In this document: piece after piece, positions 8,115 through 15,135 of the stretch
Layout of the letters: each line of letters opens with the position of its first letter
How positions within the stretch are numbered: position 1 is the first letter of the stretch
From: Bacteroidota bacterium
Lineage (GTDB): Bacteria; Bacteroidota; Ignavibacteria; UBA10030; BY39
Direction of reading: 5' to 3'
Length of the DNA stretch: 40,533 nucleotides
Assembly: GCA_030682385.1 (NCBI GenBank)
Contig: JAUXOG010000094.1
Coordinates: forward strand, 1 to 40,533
Made by a program: the position numbers and the translations under genes
Notes under the pieces: model-generated
Told to the model about the DNA's origin: nothing
What the model saw: the letters and a program-made list of their open reading frames with translations, nothing else
Databases searched by the model: none

Positions 8115-9092
8115 ATGGCAAGAAGAAAGACTAAAAACATAACTGGAATATCTAGAGTTGAAGGATTACCAGTTCACGATTCGTATGTAGCGTTTATTTG
8201 CATTAATTGTAAAGAATTGAATACTATTCATATTGGCAATAATCTAATTGAACAAAAAGAAGCATATGAGAATGCTCTTTGGAAGTGTGAGAATTGTGAT
8301 TTTATCCATTCTAAAAATACAGCCATACCATTTACTAATTGGAAGAAGAACTTTAGGAATGCACATTCATTACAAGCAGAAAGATTTTGGCGTTCATTCT
8401 TTTTAACAAGCACAGAAAATCCTGAAGCCTTTTGGAAAAGGTGCGGAGCATGTGATAGGATCTTAGCTTTTCATTCATTTAGTAAGCATATTGGTTGGGG
8501 TCCATTAGAACGTCAAATGGAATGTAGAGCGTGTAAGGGTGCAATAAATGCCGAATTAAATCCCAAGCGAACTAAACAACAACTTCATGAATCATCTGTG
8601 AGGCGTAGAATCGCTGATATTTTGGTAGCTGAAGAAAATGAGAAAATAGATTTTAAAGAGTTATTTAAACGATTTGATAATAAATGCTTCAAGACAAAGA
8701 AACCTTTAGATATTAACAAACGAAAAACTTGGGCAATTGACCATATATTACCATCGAAGTATCTGTATCCATTGACTGTTTCCAATGCAGCATTATTATC
8801 GAAAGAGGCAAATGATAATAAAAGAGATCAATTGCCAAGTAAATTTTATACAAATAATGAATTAATTGAATTAGCTAAAATTACTGGCGCAGATTTAACT
8901 CTTTTAGTCAGTGAACAACCTATTATTAATTCTAACGTAGATGTTAATAAATGTATATCAAGATTTTTAACTGTTCGTGAAAAATCTAACTTGAAAAAAC
9001 GAATAACTGAATTAAAAAAATTGATAGTTTCTTATGACTTAATCGATAAGTTATCACCAGGAAACAAAAAATTGCTTGGTATCAAAGAGTAG
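8115..9092 (+). CDS. HNH-family nuclease with two zinc ribbons, probable restriction endonuclease
   Basis: 325 residues. Two zinc-ribbon pairs come first: Cys29/Cys32 with Cys58/Cys61, and Cys110/Cys113 with Cys137/Cys140. Then comes an HNH-type beta-beta-alpha-metal fold at about 188-240: the core is WAIDHILP (Asp209, His210), Asn224 in SNAALLS, and Asn233-Asn235-Lys236, so it is an HNN variant of HNH. The gene ends one base from the stop of the convergent DNA methyltransferase, and both are visibly more AT-rich than the flanking genes. That arrangement points to a type II restriction enzyme with its cognate methylase. The recognition site cannot be read from sequence. A homing or phage HNH enzyme is less likely given the neighbour. 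Confidence 0.78.
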   Translation: MARRKTKNITGISRVEGLPVHDSYVAFICINCKELNTIHIGNNLIEQKEAYENALWKCENCDFIHSKNTAIPFTNWKKNFRNAHSLQAERFWRSFFLTSTENPEAFWKRCGACDRILAFHSFSKHIGWGPLERQMECRACKGAINAELNPKRTKQQLHESSVRRRIADILVAEENEKIDFKELFKRFDNKCFKTKKPLDINKRKTWAIDHILPSKYLYPLTVSNAALLSKEANDNKRDQLPSKFYTNNELIELAKITGADLTLLVSEQPIINSNVDVNKCISRFLTVREKSNLKKRITELKKLIVSYDLIDKLSPGNKKLLGIKE

Positions 9093-9093
9093 C

Positions 9094-11154
9094 TTATTGT
9101 TTTTTTAAAAATAGGTACTGATGCACCTTAACAGCTCCCTGATCTTTAATTCCGAATTTTTCATTATCGGTCACATTTTCATTAAAATATCCGATAACAT
9201 TAAAATATTTTTCCGCCATTGGAATCAATAGTTCAGCCATGTTCGCTTTTTTTGAAAAGCCTAAATGCAAAATCATATCACTATTTTCTTTTAACAATTC
9301 AGTCATTGTTTGAAAAAATGAATTATATACTTGAATATTTTGTAATTGTTTTGTCTCTAGGTAGGATTCTTTCTTTATTTGAAAGTCATCTTTGTCCCAC
9401 CCTGAGAACCACATCCTTATCCAATTTGCCATATAAAACCTCGTTGAATCATAGAATGGAGGCGAAGTTATAACTAGATCAATCGATTCTTTCTTGATTT
9501 TTTTGATTAAATCGGTAAAATCTCCCTGAAATATCTCATAATTATTATTACTACAATTATGTTTGTCAATAATTGCTCGGTTAATCTTTCCCTTTAATTT
9601 CTCAATAAGATTTTTATATAAAAATTCACCTTTTGGGGCAAATGGAGTAATCGGATGAGAAGTGCGCGAAAGTGCATAAGGTCTGTTACCATGCAATATA
9701 TGGAGCAAACTTGAAAAAACAAAAGCATAATTCTCATTTTTTATCCCTCTTTGAATAAAATATTTTCTCGCTGAGAGAATTTCTTTGAACGTATCCTCGT
9801 GGTAATACTCTTGAAGTTTTTTATTAAAACCAAAATTACTTTTTTCAAACTCTAAATTAGAAATAACATCATTACCTATAAATTCTCTTAAGGAATCAAT
9901 TATTTTTGAGCATTCCTTGTTATTTACAATTCCTACTTTAGCTAGTGTATTTGCGTAAGCGATTAAACTAAGATCATTCGCATAAACCTTCCTATTTTGT
10001 AAACTTGCTTCAAGAGGAATTGTACCAACGCCAGACAATGGATCAAGTATAATTGAATTTTCATTCGAAAAATATTTTACTAAAAAATGAGCAATTGCGG
10101 GTTTAAGCTTTCCTTGATAAGAGCATAATGAATGCAAATTATTTCCCCAGTTTCTTTTTGCAAATGGATGCTTTCTATAAGGAATTTCATCTCTAAATTT
10201 TTGCCAATTTTTGATTACAAGGTCACCTTCTTTAATATTTCCAATGATATTATTATTATAATTTTGTGAGTGATATTTTGTACCATTCTTTTTAGTAAAC
10301 TGTATTAACCATTGTCCTAATTGCGCGCCATTTTTTGAAAATCTATTTCTAATTTTGGTTTTATTGACCAAATTAAAGCCTTCTTTTTTTGCTATTTCTT
10401 CAAACAAAATATCCGTTGGTACATGAATGTTATTAAAGATTGAATCACCAATATCAAAATAAAAATTACCACCCTCTTCAAGCATAAAATAGAGATTTTT
10501 TAAAACAATCCTCATATCGTAAAAATAATGCTCTATTAATCTTGGAATTCTTTTATCATAATTATTTTTTTCGTGTTGTTCAATTATAGCATTTAGTTGT
10601 TCGAACTCTGTTTTATTTAGTTTTTTCTTTTGACTAACGTTGTTGATCCCAGAGGTTATTGCTTCTTCTCTTAATCTTTTCATTTCCTTTTCTTGATTCA
10701 CCAAATCAAGGAATAAGAGTTCAAGTTTTGTATTTCTAAAATAATTTGTCCCATTTACATAGGGTGGTGATGTAATAATAGTGTCAAAAGTATTATTGTA
10801 TTTATTTTCGAGTCTCTTTGCGTCGTTTGATACAAGATTTGTTTTTCCTATTTTATTTACATCTAAATTCTCCAAATCTTTTAAAGCTGCTCTTGTTTTT
10901 ATCCTGAATAGTTCAAAAACATTTTCATCGATTTCTTGAAATTCAGCATCTCTTTTATATCTTAAGTCGGCTCTGCGTATCATATTTGATTCTTTTACAA
11001 TTATTGAACTGAGTAAAAGCAGTAGCATATTTTTAATATCGCCGCTAAAATTAGATTTTAAAATATTTCTCTTAATAAAAGCAAGTTTATTAAGTATATC
11101 TGGTTTAAAGAATCCCCTCTCTATCATCAAAATTTCATTTTTAGTTAAAGACAC
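9094..11154 (-). CDS. DNA methyltransferase, downstream part of an interrupted two-domain enzyme
   Basis: 686 residues from GTG 11154. It carries TSPPY at 128-132 (catalytic motif IV of the first domain). A second complete domain follows: motif I DPLSGVGT at 371-378, then TSPPF at 563-567. TSPPY/F is typical of amino-methylating enzymes (N4-cytosine, sometimes N6-adenine). The motif I for the first domain is missing here and is found in the gene just upstream (11233-11805). Reading upstream from GTG 11154, the same frame stays open for 26 codons until the TAA that ends that gene. The two ORFs are therefore one frame separated by a single stop. A double methylase would suit an asymmetric recognition site, one domain per strand. 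The start codon is uncertain and has no good ribosome site. Confidence 0.8.
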   Translation of the reverse strand: MSLTKNEILMIERGFFKPDILNKLAFIKRNILKSNFSGDIKNMLLLLLSSIIVKESNMIRRADLRYKRDAEFQEIDENVFELFRIKTRAALKDLENLDVNKIGKTNLVSNDAKRLENKYNNTFDTIITSPPYVNGTNYFRNTKLELLFLDLVNQEKEMKRLREEAITSGINNVSQKKKLNKTEFEQLNAIIEQHEKNNYDKRIPRLIEHYFYDMRIVLKNLYFMLEEGGNFYFDIGDSIFNNIHVPTDILFEEIAKKEGFNLVNKTKIRNRFSKNGAQLGQWLIQFTKKNGTKYHSQNYNNNIIGNIKEGDLVIKNWQKFRDEIPYRKHPFAKRNWGNNLHSLCSYQGKLKPAIAHFLVKYFSNENSIILDPLSGVGTIPLEASLQNRKVYANDLSLIAYANTLAKVGIVNNKECSKIIDSLREFIGNDVISNLEFEKSNFGFNKKLQEYYHEDTFKEILSARKYFIQRGIKNENYAFVFSSLLHILHGNRPYALSRTSHPITPFAPKGEFLYKNLIEKLKGKINRAIIDKHNCSNNNYEIFQGDFTDLIKKIKKESIDLVITSPPFYDSTRFYMANWIRMWFSGWDKDDFQIKKESYLETKQLQNIQVYNSFFQTMTELLKENSDMILHLGFSKKANMAELLIPMAEKYFNVIGYFNENVTDNEKFGIKDQGAVKVHQYLFLKKQ

Positions 11155-11232
11155 TTTACCGTTGTATCCAATAGCATTTGTTTCATTGAAATCTTCTATA
11201 TTTTTTCTATTCTTTGTTATAATTCGCTCTCT

Positions 11233-11805
11233 TTAATTTATAACATCAATTTTGGCTTTAATAATGAATCTCATCAGTGGATTTATTTCAGAATAACCAG
11301 CATTGATTTTATTGATTATGCTCACTAATATAGTTGTCCCTGTCCCAGCAAAAGGATCATATACTGCTTTTGGGTGCAGAACATTATGTTCAAATATTCT
11401 TTCAACAAAATCGTATGAGAAACCTTCTACATAAGGATACCAATTAAAAATACCCTTATCTTTATTATTTCTAAATGTCCCGGAATTTGGACTAATATCA
11501 AAATTATCAGTACTAGAAAGAAAAAGATCAAGCTGATCACGGTTACTGATATTATATTTTGCGAGCTTTTCTCTAATTAAAAATATGCATGTATTACTTA
11601 AAGACCTTTGTTCTTTACGTGAAATCTTCTCGAGATCATCAAATGATCGATTTTCTAACAACATACGCAATTGGGAAGAACTCAAATCCTTAATTATATC
11701 GATAAGTTCATTTTCCTTTTTATTTAATGCAAGTCGTATTAATTTTGTTTCTTTATTGTTATTATATATTTTGGGGTATGATATTGATTTGTAATATTGG
11801 GTCAT
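11233..11805 (-). CDS. DNA methyltransferase, N-terminal part (motif I) cut off by in-frame TAA
   Basis: 190 residues. After a ~115-residue helical N-terminus come FNWYPYVEGFS (a probable motif X-like region, 120-130) and the SAM-binding motif I YDPFAGTGTT at 149-158, then GYSEINPLMRF (motif II, 170-180). The protein stops 10 residues later, before any catalytic motif. The TSPPY that would complete it lies in the next ORF in the same frame, 26 codons past the stop. Alone it cannot methylate. The stop is TAA followed by A, a poor context for readthrough. It may be a nonsense mutation, a sequencing error, or a naturally split enzyme that reassembles. Confidence 0.75.
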   Translation of the reverse strand: MTQYYKSISYPKIYNNNKETKLIRLALNKKENELIDIIKDLSSSQLRMLLENRSFDDLEKISRKEQRSLSNTCIFLIREKLAKYNISNRDQLDLFLSSTDNFDISPNSGTFRNNKDKGIFNWYPYVEGFSYDFVERIFEHNVLHPKAVYDPFAGTGTTILVSIINKINAGYSEINPLMRFIIKAKIDVIN

Positions 11806-11968
11806 CGTATACTCGTATTAAATTACTATACAATGGTAATGAACTTCTTACTAAAAATCAAGTCCCTTTATTACCAGCCAGGCCTCAATAAAATACATCG
11901 GGACAGGCAAACGGACGCCCCCGCAGAGCTGGATAATTCGCTTATCGGCAAAGTCGTTATAAGGATTA

Positions 11969-12121
11969 ATGATAGATCCAGTTGATGATGTCCAGAAAGA
12001 GTATGAAAGAATAGAAAAATTAGGTGTGAAATTTACTATGAAGCCAACCCAAATGGGGACTGCAACTGTTGCTATATTCGATAACACCTGCGGCAACCTG
12101 ATACAGATTGCTCAGATGTGA
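11969..12121 (+). pseudogene. C-terminal stump of a VOC/glyoxalase-family gene
   Basis: A 50-codon open stretch whose translation is the last third of a vicinal-oxygen-chelate domain: VDDVQKEYERIEKLGVKFT, then MGTATVAIFDNTCGN and a final LIQIAQM. The family pattern 'D-xGN-xIxL' with its metal-side strand is clear, but the N-terminal ~80 residues are absent. An in-frame TAA lies at 11960-11962, and the sequence further upstream (about 11880-11960) is a GC-richer stretch with no VOC homology that I can see. The methylase gene starts 164 bases away. The stump therefore looks like the scar left when the restriction-modification module arrived. Confidence 0.7.
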
Positions 12122-12158
12122 GTTGGTGCTTATCCATCGAACTTAAAATAATAAAAAT

Positions 12159-12392
12159 ATGAACACAATTAGTGTTAGATTGCCGGAGTCGTTACATAAG
12201 AAGGCGCGAGACCTGGCAAAAAAAGAAAATATGTCAATAAACCAATTGTTATCATCTGCATTGGCAGAAAAAATATCCGCCTTGATGACAGAAGAATATA
12301 TAGAGCTACGAGCTGAGCGGGCAAGCAAAAATAAATTTAAAAAAGCTTTGAGTAAAGTTGCTAATATTGAACCGGAAGAATACGATAAATAA
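12159..12392 (+). CDS. ribbon-helix-helix antitoxin-like protein (HicB/CopG type), solo
   Basis: 77 residues. ISVRLPESLHKKARDLAKKENMSINQLLSSALAEKIS is a textbook ribbon-helix-helix DNA-binding domain (residues 4-40). It is followed by a helix, ELRAERASKNKFKKALSKV, and the acidic end EPEEYDK. Such proteins are usually called HicB-like or CopG-like antitoxins. No toxin gene of the HicA or PIN type is adjacent; the next genes are a separate MazEF pair. Immediately after the stop, the same frame continues open for 19 codons, ending with a segment that recurs after mazF. Confidence 0.82.
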   Translation: MNTISVRLPESLHKKARDLAKKENMSINQLLSSALAEKISALMTEEYIELRAERASKNKFKKALSKVANIEPEEYDK

Positions 12393-12410
12393 GCTCAAAA
12401 AGAGTCAAGA

Positions 12411-12452
12411 ATAATCGGAGAGCCGGAAGTATTGTTACTGAATGAAATCTGA
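12411..12452 (+). repeat. coding-like tail repeat, copy 1
   Basis: A 42-base segment that in the frame of the preceding RHH gene reads IIGEPEVLLLNEI and a TGA. It matches 31 of 42 bases with copy 2 at 13037-13078, which in the frame of mazF reads NIGEAEIIFLDEV and TAA. The amino-acid changes are conservative (Pro/Ala, Val/Ile, Leu/Ile, Leu/Phe, Asn/Asp, Ile/Val). The two copies flank the mazEF pair as a direct repeat. Identity of the ancestral gene is unknown. Confidence 0.5.
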
Positions 12453-12508
12453 GGTCAAAACTGACAGGCGTTTTGTTTTTAAAAACGGAAATATTTAAAT
12501 TAAAACAA

Positions 12509-12760
12509 ATGAAAACAAAGGTTATAAAAATAGGAAGCTCGCGAGGTATCAAAATTCCCTCCACTATTCTCGATAGATGCGGTTTGAGAAACGAAGTAGA
12601 GTTTGAAATTATAGAAGATAAAATTATCATTCAATCTGCTCATAAAATAAGAGAGAATTGGGAAATCGCTTTTCAGAAAATGGCGAAAAATCAAGATGAC
12701 GTTCTCTTTGATAAACATATTAACCAAACCACTTGGGACGAAGAAGAGTGGGAATGGTAA
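12509..12760 (+). CDS. mazE: MazE-like antitoxin (AbrB/SpoVT swapped-hairpin fold)
   Basis: 83 residues from ATG 12509. The frame is open further upstream to 12473, but KTKVIKIGSSRGIKIP is the standard MazE/AbrB N-terminus, so the later start is right. The DNA-binding swapped-hairpin barrel covers residues 1-45 (GSSRGIKIPSTILDRCGL, then VEFEIIEDKIIIQ). The acidic Trp-rich tail (TTWDEEEWEW) is the toxin-neutralising segment. It ends exactly where the mazF ATG begins (TAA-ATG), so the pair is translationally coupled. Expected to repress its own promoter, although I see no distinct operator. Confidence 0.9.
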   Translation: MKTKVIKIGSSRGIKIPSTILDRCGLRNEVEFEIIEDKIIIQSAHKIRENWEIAFQKMAKNQDDVLFDKHINQTTWDEEEWEW

Positions 12761-13033
12761 ATGGAATACTCAAGGTTCGAAGTATATCTTGTGAATTTAG
12801 ACCCAACAATTGGGAGTGAGATCAAAAAGACACGTCCGTGTGTCATTATATCTCCTGATGAAATTAATAAGCATATCGCAACAGTAATTATTGCTCCACT
12901 AACGACTAAGCTTAGAAATTATCCAACAAGAGTTTCATGTAGAGTCGAAGGAAAACAAGGGCAAATAGTGTTAGATCAAATTCGACCTGTTGATAAAGTA
13001 TTATCGGTATTGAGTGAGATGTTTGCTCCTTAA
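12761..13033 (+). CDS. mazF: MazF/PemK-family endoribonuclease toxin with apparent internal deletion
   Basis: 90 residues; related MazF proteins of this subgroup have about 105-110. The N-terminus (EVYLVNLDPTIGSEIKKTRPCVIISPDE), the core (IIAPLTTKLRNYPTRV) and GQIVLDQIRPVDK are intact, including the conserved Arg of KTRPCV and the Thr of PLTT. After VDK the usual segment resembling '(R)LVKxLGxLDxxT' is absent, and the chain jumps to VLSVLSEMFAP, the normal C-terminus. An in-frame loss of roughly 15-18 residues is the simplest reading. It removes a strand and turn at the dimer/RNA face, so activity is doubtful. The antitoxin looks complete. Confidence 0.85.
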   Translation: MEYSRFEVYLVNLDPTIGSEIKKTRPCVIISPDEINKHIATVIIAPLTTKLRNYPTRVSCRVEGKQGQIVLDQIRPVDKVLSVLSEMFAP

Positions 13034-13036
13034 ATT

Positions 13037-13078
13037 AATATCGGAGAGGCGGAAATAATATTCCTGGATGAAGTATAA
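13037..13078 (+). repeat. coding-like tail repeat, copy 2
   Basis: Second copy of the 42-base element described at 12411-12452, starting one codon after the mazF stop and in the mazF frame. It overlaps the proposed ATG of the PAP2-like gene at 13068, which lies in another frame. Confidence 0.5.
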
Positions 13079-13892
13079 AATGATAAAATACTTATTGCTA
13101 TTTTTTATTTTTCCCGTTTCTTTAATATCTCAAAACGAAGAAAAACAATATTCACCGGTTCCCTTCTCTAATATTTTTTATAATATCGACAAACATTTGC
13201 TGGGATCATTTACTTATAATTATGGAATCAATCATTTGTTTGCGGCAGCGGGTAGTTACGGAATTGTTTCGAGCGGTATCGATTGGAATATTTATCAATT
13301 TTCTAAAGACAACATGGGAGTTGCTTATACCGGCTTTTCATCGGTTATTATTGGTGGTTTGACGCCATTACTCGTTCCGCTTGGGATGTATTACTACGGT
13401 AAATATGAAGATATCGAAGAATTACAAATTACATCTTTGGCTTTGGGGCAAGCCGCGATAATAAGTCTTGCAGTTTCTTCAGGGTACAAATTAATAACAG
13501 GAAGAAAACCGCCGGAGATTTTCGACGATGAAGCGAACGTAAAAGATTACAGCAAGGATTTTAGATTTGGTTTTTTAAATCGCGGTGTTTTCGACGGTTG
13601 GCCCAGCGGACATACAATGGCGGCTTTTGCTATGGCAACAACTTTAAGTGAACTCTATCCTGAAAACACAACCGTTAAGTTTTGTGCTTTCGTTTATGCT
13701 TCGATTATCGGATTGGGAGTTTCAACGAATATCCACTGGTTCTCCGATGCGTTTGCGGGTGCGCTGATAGGTTATTCAATCGGAAAAAGTGTCGGGACAG
13801 GTTTTGCGAACTTGAAAAATCGGAACAATAAAAATCAGTCGTTCAAATTTCAATTTATTCCGGGAGGAATAAGTTTTTCTTATCATTTTTAA
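13068..13892 (+). CDS. PAP2-superfamily membrane phosphatase-like protein with altered motifs
   Basis: 274 residues (or 270 from ATG 13080). A signal sequence (ends LISQ) and several hydrophobic helices suggest an inner-membrane or envelope protein. The central PAP2 motif PSGH is intact at 179-182, and His223/Asp227 of motif 3 are present in NIHWFSD. However, motif 1, normally Lys-x6-Arg-Pro, reads KLITGRKPP, placing Pro148 at the Arg position. The Arg of motif 3 (Ser-Arg-x5-His) is replaced by Leu216-Gly217. Both missing arginines bind phosphate in known members, so activity may be lost or the substrate changed. The C-terminal FKFQFIPGGISFSYHF looks like a terminal outer-membrane-type strand. 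Confidence 0.82.
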   Translation: MKYKMIKYLLLFFIFPVSLISQNEEKQYSPVPFSNIFYNIDKHLLGSFTYNYGINHLFAAAGSYGIVSSGIDWNIYQFSKDNMGVAYTGFSSVIIGGLTPLLVPLGMYYYGKYEDIEELQITSLALGQAAIISLAVSSGYKLITGRKPPEIFDDEANVKDYSKDFRFGFLNRGVFDGWPSGHTMAAFAMATTLSELYPENTTVKFCAFVYASIIGLGVSTNIHWFSDAFAGALIGYSIGKSVGTGFANLKNRNNKNQSFKFQFIPGGISFSYHF

Positions 13893-13905
13893 ATACAAAA
13901 TCTTA

Positions 13906-14259
13906 ATGAGTAAAATAAAAACAATAGTCATTAAAGAAGGTATGCCTTCGATTGACGAGGCAAGGAAAAAACTAATCAGTGAAATCGAAATCGCACGTAA
14001 TGCGGGGGTACGCATACTCAAAATTGTCCACGGTTATGGTTCAAGCGGTGTCGGGGGCGCCCTCAGATTGGCAATCCGTAAATCTCTCAACTATCGGAAA
14101 AAGGATGGACAGGTTGAAATTATCATTTATGGTGAGCGTTTCAACAGAAATAATGAGGATATCAAACCTACTATGAAGCGTTACCCGTCATTAAATACCG
14201 ATTCAGATTATAATCGTAATAACGAGGGGGTTACTATTGCGATACTAAAATCCAAATAG
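13906..14259 (+). CDS. Smr-domain-like protein
   Basis: 117 residues. Residues 6-61 resemble the small MutS-related (Smr) domain: a helix (SIDEARKKLISEIEIARNAG), then VRILKIVHGYGSSGVGGALRLAIRKSL, where HGxGxxGxGG..LR is the signature loop. Smr domains bind or nick nucleic acids in MutS2 and stand-alone proteins. Here there is no MutS2 context. The tail (residues 80-117) contains YGERFNRNNEDI and ends in a strand, GVTIAILKSK. ATG 13906 is 14 bases after the PAP2-like stop; no clear ribosome binding site is seen. Confidence 0.75.
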   Translation: MSKIKTIVIKEGMPSIDEARKKLISEIEIARNAGVRILKIVHGYGSSGVGGALRLAIRKSLNYRKKDGQVEIIIYGERFNRNNEDIKPTMKRYPSLNTDSDYNRNNEGVTIAILKSK

Positions 14260-14564
14260 TTTTTGGTTATTATGGTTCGCTTTCGCTCACCACAAGGTTT
14301 TAAGTTGTAGTTTATTAGTTGATGGTTTGTGATGCTTTTTAATGCGGTTAAGTTCAAGGAAAGGTATATTTACCCCACTAGAATTATCCTAATAGTAATG
14401 GAGTGAACTAAAACAAACAACCCAAAACTAAAAACTAAATCCATTAATCCAATAATCCACCACTCCATCCGCCACAGTCGGAATCCATTCTTCCTATTCC
14501 TTCATTTTGTTTTTAGTGCTATTATTCTTAATTTTGAATGTAAAGCAAGCATAGAAGGAACATT
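14260..14564. other. gene-free stretch with period-8 TCCA run
   Basis: I find no ORF or RNA gene here. It contains a short AT-rich imperfect palindromic patch around 14374-14404 (CCCCACTAGAATTATCC, then TAATAGTAATGGAG). It also has four TCCA tetramers exactly eight bases apart, at 14440, 14448, 14456 and 14464, within C-rich text unlike the flanking genes. AGAAGGAA at 14553-14560 serves the DUF433 remnant that follows. Confidence 0.4.
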
Positions 14565-14728
14565 ATGAATCATAAAGAAAGAATCGTTTGCGACCCGAAT
14601 GTAATGTTGGGTAAACCGATCGTTAAAAGCACACGAATTACAGTGGAAGTAATATTACGAAAGACGATATTTTTGCTGCTATCGATTATGCCGCTTCTGT
14701 ATTAGAGAAATATGAATATTCTAGATGA
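14565..14728 (+). pseudogene. DUF433-family antitoxin gene, internally deleted and frameshifted
   Basis: From ATG 14565 (AGAAGGAA upstream) the first 32 codons are a good DUF433 N-terminus: ERIVCDPNVMLGKPIVKSTRITVEVILR. The frame then runs into unrelated residues and stops at 14703-14705. Another frame, from 14660, gives KDDIFAAIDYAASVLEKYEYSR and TGA at 14726-14728, which is the normal DUF433 C-terminus. About 20 residues of the middle are missing and the frame is shifted at the junction (~14660). The stop of the second piece overlaps the next ATG as ATGA, a leftover of operon coupling. DUF433 proteins are usually antitoxins of PIN/DUF5615-type toxins. Confidence 0.8.
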
Positions 14729-15135
14729 AGTTCAAAAAACAAGAAATAACTAAGAAGTTAACAAATTTATTCTCGCACAAACCGGAAATTATTCTGGCAT
14801 ATCTTTTCGGGTCGGTCGCAGAAAATAAAACTCACAAGTTCAGTGATATTGATGTCGGTGTGTATTTCAAAAAAGCACCTTCGTTAAAAAGGCATCTTGA
14901 ATTGATAAATGATATTTGTTCTACGTTAGAGACCGATGATGTAGATGTAGTGATAATGAACTCGTCATCCCCTTTAATCACACATGATATTTTATCATAC
15001 GGGAAATTACTTGTCTGTCGTAACGACGAATTTTATATGGACTTGCGTATAAAAACTTTGAGAAAGTATGACGATATGATGCATATACTGAAAATACAAA
15101 GTAAATATATTTTTGAAGATGCTATGAATGGTTAA
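14725..15135 (+). CDS. MNT-type minimal nucleotidyltransferase, probable antitoxin without partner
   Basis: 136 residues with the polymerase-beta-like nucleotidyltransferase signature: Gly29-Ser30 in LAYLFGSVAENK and Asp41-x-Asp43 in FSDIDVGVYF. A probable third Asp is at 74 (DDVDVVIMN). In HEPN-MNT modules the MNT enzyme blocks the HEPN ribonuclease by adding nucleotides to it. No intact HEPN gene follows: a short frame overlapping the last 8 bases of this gene begins MVKQEYILQIRKYC and stops after 16 codons. The start overlaps the DUF433 remnant by 4 bases. The enzyme itself appears complete, so it could still be active or be drifting. Confidence 0.85.
   Translation: MKFKKQEITKKLTNLFSHKPEIILAYLFGSVAENKTHKFSDIDVGVYFKKAPSLKRHLELINDICSTLETDDVDVVIMNSSSPLITHDILSYGKLLVCRNDEFYMDLRIKTLRKYDDMMHILKIQSKYIFEDAMNG

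Noticed and set aside
11233-11235. Programmed stop-codon readthrough of the methylase TAA
   Set aside because: TAA followed by A is an efficient stop, and no stimulatory hairpin is evident directly after it. A mutation or a natural split is simpler.
11880-11970. Integron attC or phage att site
   Set aside because: I looked for the inverse core and core sites and a long imperfect palindrome. Only a 5-bp CTTAT/ATAAG pair is present, and no integrase gene is in the window.
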